Shown: positions 61,276 through 64,000 of the stretch, piece after piece
Layout: every line of letters begins with the position of its first letter
Position numbering within the stretch: position 1 is the stretch's first letter
DNA from: G963677485 sp942492855
Lineage (GTDB): Bacteria > Armatimonadota > HRBIN16
NCBI GenBank assembly: GCA_942492855.1
Contig: OW818647.1
Coordinates: 2,790,001-2,854,000 of the forward strand
Direction of reading: 5' to 3'
DNA: 64,000 bases
Made by a program: the position numbers and the translations under genes
The notes under the pieces: model-generated
Told to the model about the DNA's origin: nothing
The model's input: only the letters and a program-made list of their open reading frames with translations
The model's database searches: none

Positions 61276-62655
61276 GTGGAACAGAAAAAACCTAATATTC
61301 TTATGGTGGTGGCAGATGACCTAGGGCATCAGATGGGTTGCCTGGGTGATCAGCAGGCACGTACCCCTTATCTTGATGCCATCAGCCGTCACGCGGTGAT
61401 GTTCCGTAACGCCTATGCGGTATCGCCTTCCTGCAGCCCGTCACGCAGCGGCCTGTTGACAGGTCTTTACCCCCATCAAAACGGCCAGATCGGGTTGTCT
61501 CATCTGGGTTACCGCATGAAAAGCGGGTTACCAAACATGCCCGGCATGCTGAGGGAGGCCGGATATACCACGGGTGTGATTGGCAAAGTGCATGTGGAAC
61601 CTGAGAAGGAGTTTTTGTACGACTTTGACCACAGAAACAATGTGGTGGGTACACGCGACATCCGCTTGACGAATGACAAGCTGAGAGAGTTCATCCGCGG
61701 CCGTGCTGATAATCAGCCGTTTTTTCTGCAGGTCAGCCTGTTCGATCCTCACAGGGAATACATCGACCAGGTGCGTGGCTTCCCCTGGCGGGTCACCAAA
61801 CCCAGCGAGGTCAAGCCCTTCCCGTTCCTGGGAGAGGCGGACAGCCCGGCTGTGCGGCGCGATGTGGCGGGGTTTATTAACAGTGTGAGCCGTGTGGATT
61901 CCGCGGTGAGGATGTTTATGGACAGCCTGGAACAGCTTGGAGTTCGCGAGAACACGCTGGTCATTTTCTTAGGGGATAATGGTGCACCTTTCACACGGGG
62001 AAAGACCACATGCTATGAGGCGGGCATCAATGTGCCGTTGATGTTCTGGGGATATGGCGTAAAGGCCAGACAGCAGAGCTCCCAGCTTGTGAGCTTGGTG
62101 GATGTGCTGCCTACTGTACTTGATTATGTGGGGATTGATGCTCCCTCCGGATTGGCCGGCCATTCGCTCAGAGCAGTGCTAGAAGGGCGACCGAGCAGCG
62201 GGCGCAGATATCTATTCAGCGAGCACACGGCTCATCAGCCACCGGAGTATTTCCCCAGAAGAGCGGTGCGTGATGACCGGTATAAACTCATACTCAACTT
62301 ATGCCCAGAGCGGGGGAATCCCGTGAAAGGTGTGGACGGATGCGCGGGCTGGACGGCCAGCAGAGTCCCCAGGTTGGATGGAACACTCACCCGGAGGGCG
62401 TTTGACACCTACCACCAACCTCCCGCTGTGGAGCTGTATGATCTGCAAGCCGACCGCTGGGAGTTCACCAACCTTGCCGATGAGCCGAAGCATCAGCGAA
62501 CCAAGCAACGGTTGTTGGGAGCTTTGCGGCAGTGGCGTGAGCAGACCGCTGACCCGCTGCTGGATGCGGCGAAATTGGAGTGGCTTTCAAGCCAGCATGA
62601 TAAACTCACCACATATGGTGATCGATGGGATGGCACGCTGGTTGCCAGCCCTTAG
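61276..62655 (+). CDS. Cys-type sulfatase
   Basis: 459 aa from a GTG with GGAG 6 nt upstream. Metal-binding VVADDLG (Asp14, Asp15), the signature CSPSRSGLLTG with Cys53, and GDNGAPFTRGK with the second metal pair and Lys; then FSEHTAH and RAVRDDRYKLILN. Length and motifs match the heparan N-sulfatase/choline-sulfatase-like group. No signal peptide, so cytoplasmic. It would desulfate imported sugars. Needs a maturase encoded elsewhere. Related to, but distinct from, the sulfatase at 15761-17137. A DUF6259-like gene follows 59 bp later, probably in the same operon. Confidence 0.92.
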   Translation: MEQKKPNILMVVADDLGHQMGCLGDQQARTPYLDAISRHAVMFRNAYAVSPSCSPSRSGLLTGLYPHQNGQIGLSHLGYRMKSGLPNMPGMLREAGYTTGVIGKVHVEPEKEFLYDFDHRNNVVGTRDIRLTNDKLREFIRGRADNQPFFLQVSLFDPHREYIDQVRGFPWRVTKPSEVKPFPFLGEADSPAVRRDVAGFINSVSRVDSAVRMFMDSLEQLGVRENTLVIFLGDNGAPFTRGKTTCYEAGINVPLMFWGYGVKARQQSSQLVSLVDVLPTVLDYVGIDAPSGLAGHSLRAVLEGRPSSGRRYLFSEHTAHQPPEYFPRRAVRDDRYKLILNLCPERGNPVKGVDGCAGWTASRVPRLDGTLTRRAFDTYHQPPAVELYDLQADRWEFTNLADEPKHQRTKQRLLGALRQWREQTADPLLDAAKLEWLSSQHDKLTTYGDRWDGTLVASP

Positions 62656-62714
62656 GTCGTGACAGCGCATACTATGATGACACGCAATGATACTGACATA
62701 GATGGAGACATGGC

Positions 62715-64000
62715 ATGAAGGCATCTGCTGATACCGCAACCACCCAGATAGAGACCAAGGATATGACCGTCGGACTTCGGCAGGGGGCGGTGGTGGCGAT
62801 CACCAACCGGTTGACCTCGGAAAGCTACCTGTTGGCCGATGGCTCAGAGGTATACGCGCGCGTCCACAGCACCACGAACAAGCTGCCATCAAGACAGGCT
62901 CCTGACGAATGCAGTGTCAGTCGTCAAGTAAACACGACCACGCTGAGATCGGTCTGGAGCGACGGCAGCAAGGCCAGTACCCTCTGCGGGGTTGATCCCA
63001 AATCTGGCGAGGTCATCGTTACCCAGCAGGCCAGCACCCCATCGGGTGGTGTATATGGGGTTTCGTGGGAGCTGGGGGATGTGCCTGACAGCATGTCGAT
63101 ACTCATACCCGGTGACAGCGGCCAGTGTCTGGGTGCAGAATCAGCCTTCGACACACGGAGCTTTGACTATCCCATGCAGTGGGAGGCACCGTATGTGGTG
63201 ATCCTGGGGTCGAAGGGTGGGGTGGTCATCCGCGCGGAGGACACGAAATACCAGTTCAAGACTCTGTATGTGGAGCACCGTCCAGGCTTTTTCCGCTTGC
63301 GATTTGAAAGCCGAAATCAAGCACCTTTTGACAAGCTGACCTCTGTGAAGTCGGTCAACTGGAAGATCACCGCCTTCCGCGGACCGTGGCAAGTCGGCGC
63401 GGCGATTTATAGCAACTGGGCAGCCAAGGCCTACAAGATGGTGCCTCTCGAGCGTAAGTCGGCCGCGTGGGCTAAAGATATCCAGTTTATCGTCACGATG
63501 GATACCAATGTGGCCCTGCTGCAGCCGCTGGCGAAGCAGGTGAACCCCCGGCAGACGATTCTGTATCTGCCGGGCTGGCGCAAAGACGGCTATGACCGCA
63601 ACTATCCTAACTACGAGGCTTCTGAAGGCTTCGAGTTGTTCGTGGAACAGGCCCACAAGCTGGGCTTTCGTGTGATGCCGCACTGCAACTACTTTGGCTG
63701 CGACCCTTTGAACCCGTTATTCGCACAGTTTGAAAAATACCAGATCCGCGATGCCTTCACCAAGGAACCCCAATGGTGGATTTGGAAAGCCGAACCAATC
63801 ATCAAATTCGCCTACATCAACCCCGCCAGCAAAGCCTGGCGAAAGCTGCTGGTGTCCCGCATGGTGGAGCTGGTCAAGCGGTATAAAGTCGACGCACTCT
63901 ACATTGACCAGACTCTGTGCATCTACAATGATGCCAACGGACTGGTCGATGGGTTGAACTGCACTCAAGGCAACATCGCGCTGATCCGCGAGCTGACCCA
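62715..64000 (+). CDS. DUF6259-like glycoside hydrolase, partial (runs off the window)
   Basis: At least 428 residues, open to the last base. I translated it directly: MKASADTATTQIETKDMTVG start with GGAGACATGGC just upstream. An N-terminal beta-sandwich (to about 270) is followed by the start of a TIM barrel: ILYLPGWRKDGYDRNYPNYE, GFRVMPHCNYFGCDPLNP, and VDALYIDQTLCIYNDANG with an acidic pair at a strand end. The layout matches proteins annotated DUF6259. Family name is from memory, moderate certainty. Probably co-transcribed with the upstream sulfatase. Confidence 0.8.
   Translation, partial: MKASADTATTQIETKDMTVGLRQGAVVAITNRLTSESYLLADGSEVYARVHSTTNKLPSRQAPDECSVSRQVNTTTLRSVWSDGSKASTLCGVDPKSGEVIVTQQASTPSGGVYGVSWELGDVPDSMSILIPGDSGQCLGAESAFDTRSFDYPMQWEAPYVVILGSKGGVVIRAEDTKYQFKTLYVEHRPGFFRLRFESRNQAPFDKLTSVKSVNWKITAFRGPWQVGAAIYSNWAAKAYKMVPLERKSAAWAKDIQFIVTMDTNVALLQPLAKQVNPRQTILYLPGWRKDGYDRNYPNYEASEGFELFVEQAHKLGFRVMPHCNYFGCDPLNPLFAQFEKYQIRDAFTKEPQWWIWKAEPIIKFAYINPASKAWRKLLVSRMVELVKRYKVDALYIDQTLCIYNDANGLVDGLNCTQGNIALIRELT

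Overview
The window looks like a chromosomal stretch of a saprophytic bacterium, most probably of Armatimonadota. The best single clue is the pilin-like protein at 25282-26058: its N-terminus carries GFTLIELL, then FPVFAQAREKA, and it ends with an RHNEG...DGH motif, a combination typical of the large prepilin-like families of Armatimonadota and Planctomycetota. Outer-membrane-type proteins, lipoproteins, LamG/CBM-bearing secreted glycosidases, sulfatases and AraC regulators fit that picture. The phylum is inferred; no rRNA is present. Genes are in both orientations, most have clear Shine-Dalgarno sites, and several true starts lie downstream of the longest possible ORF.

Layout. 1-1336: frameshifted DDE transposase. 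1746-9244 (minus): secreted GH99/WbsX-like protein, then an operon alcohol dehydrogenase - glycyl radical enzyme (GRE) - deacetylase-like protein. 9935-11960 (minus): ECF sigma / zinc anti-sigma / RseB-like operon with an ECF-type promoter upstream; a divergent outer-membrane protein has a consensus sigma70 promoter. 12807-15213: gatC, argF and a GT2 glycosyltransferase. 15761-17137: sulfatase. 17520-19856 (minus): murA-mreB. 20441-24205 (minus): giant secreted GH42-like protein. 24275-34065: two PocR/AraC regulators with near-duplicate promoters, a prepilin, a GRE with a twin-arginine signal, a YcxB-like protein, and an aldolase - sugar isomerase - FGGY kinase operon. 34246-35663: tRNA-Asn whose downstream terminator is duplicated around an unfamiliar gene. 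35731-38929: YdeI-like protein, SdpI/SdpR pair, GNAT. 39126-51651: secreted glycosidases (TIM barrel, giant GH2-like, GH36), DUF4238, two tandem unknown paralogues, GNAT and EEP proteins. 51882-57471: DUF4382 lipoprotein, then an AT-rich island with an orphan nucleotidyltransferase and a 1264-aa protein that may be a defence factor. 57539-64000: GH32/43-like propeller protein, AraC regulator, second sulfatase, and an open DUF6259-like gene running off the window.

How the genes may work together. Secreted GHs and two Cys-type sulfatases would attack sulfated or complex polysaccharide; the isomerase, kinase and class II aldolase would split a released sugar. PocR domains are known from 1,2-propanediol regulation, and a GRE with a Gly-Cys-x-Glu active site next to a Zn-alcohol dehydrogenase would suit propanediol dehydration, so a deoxyhexose (fucose/rhamnose type) route is an attractive but unproven reading. 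No radical-SAM activase for the GREs and no sulfatase-maturating enzyme is in the window.

Most intergenic gaps over 300 bp are filled with dispersed hairpin-rich repeats of several families, some organised like MITEs with long imperfect inverted repeats.
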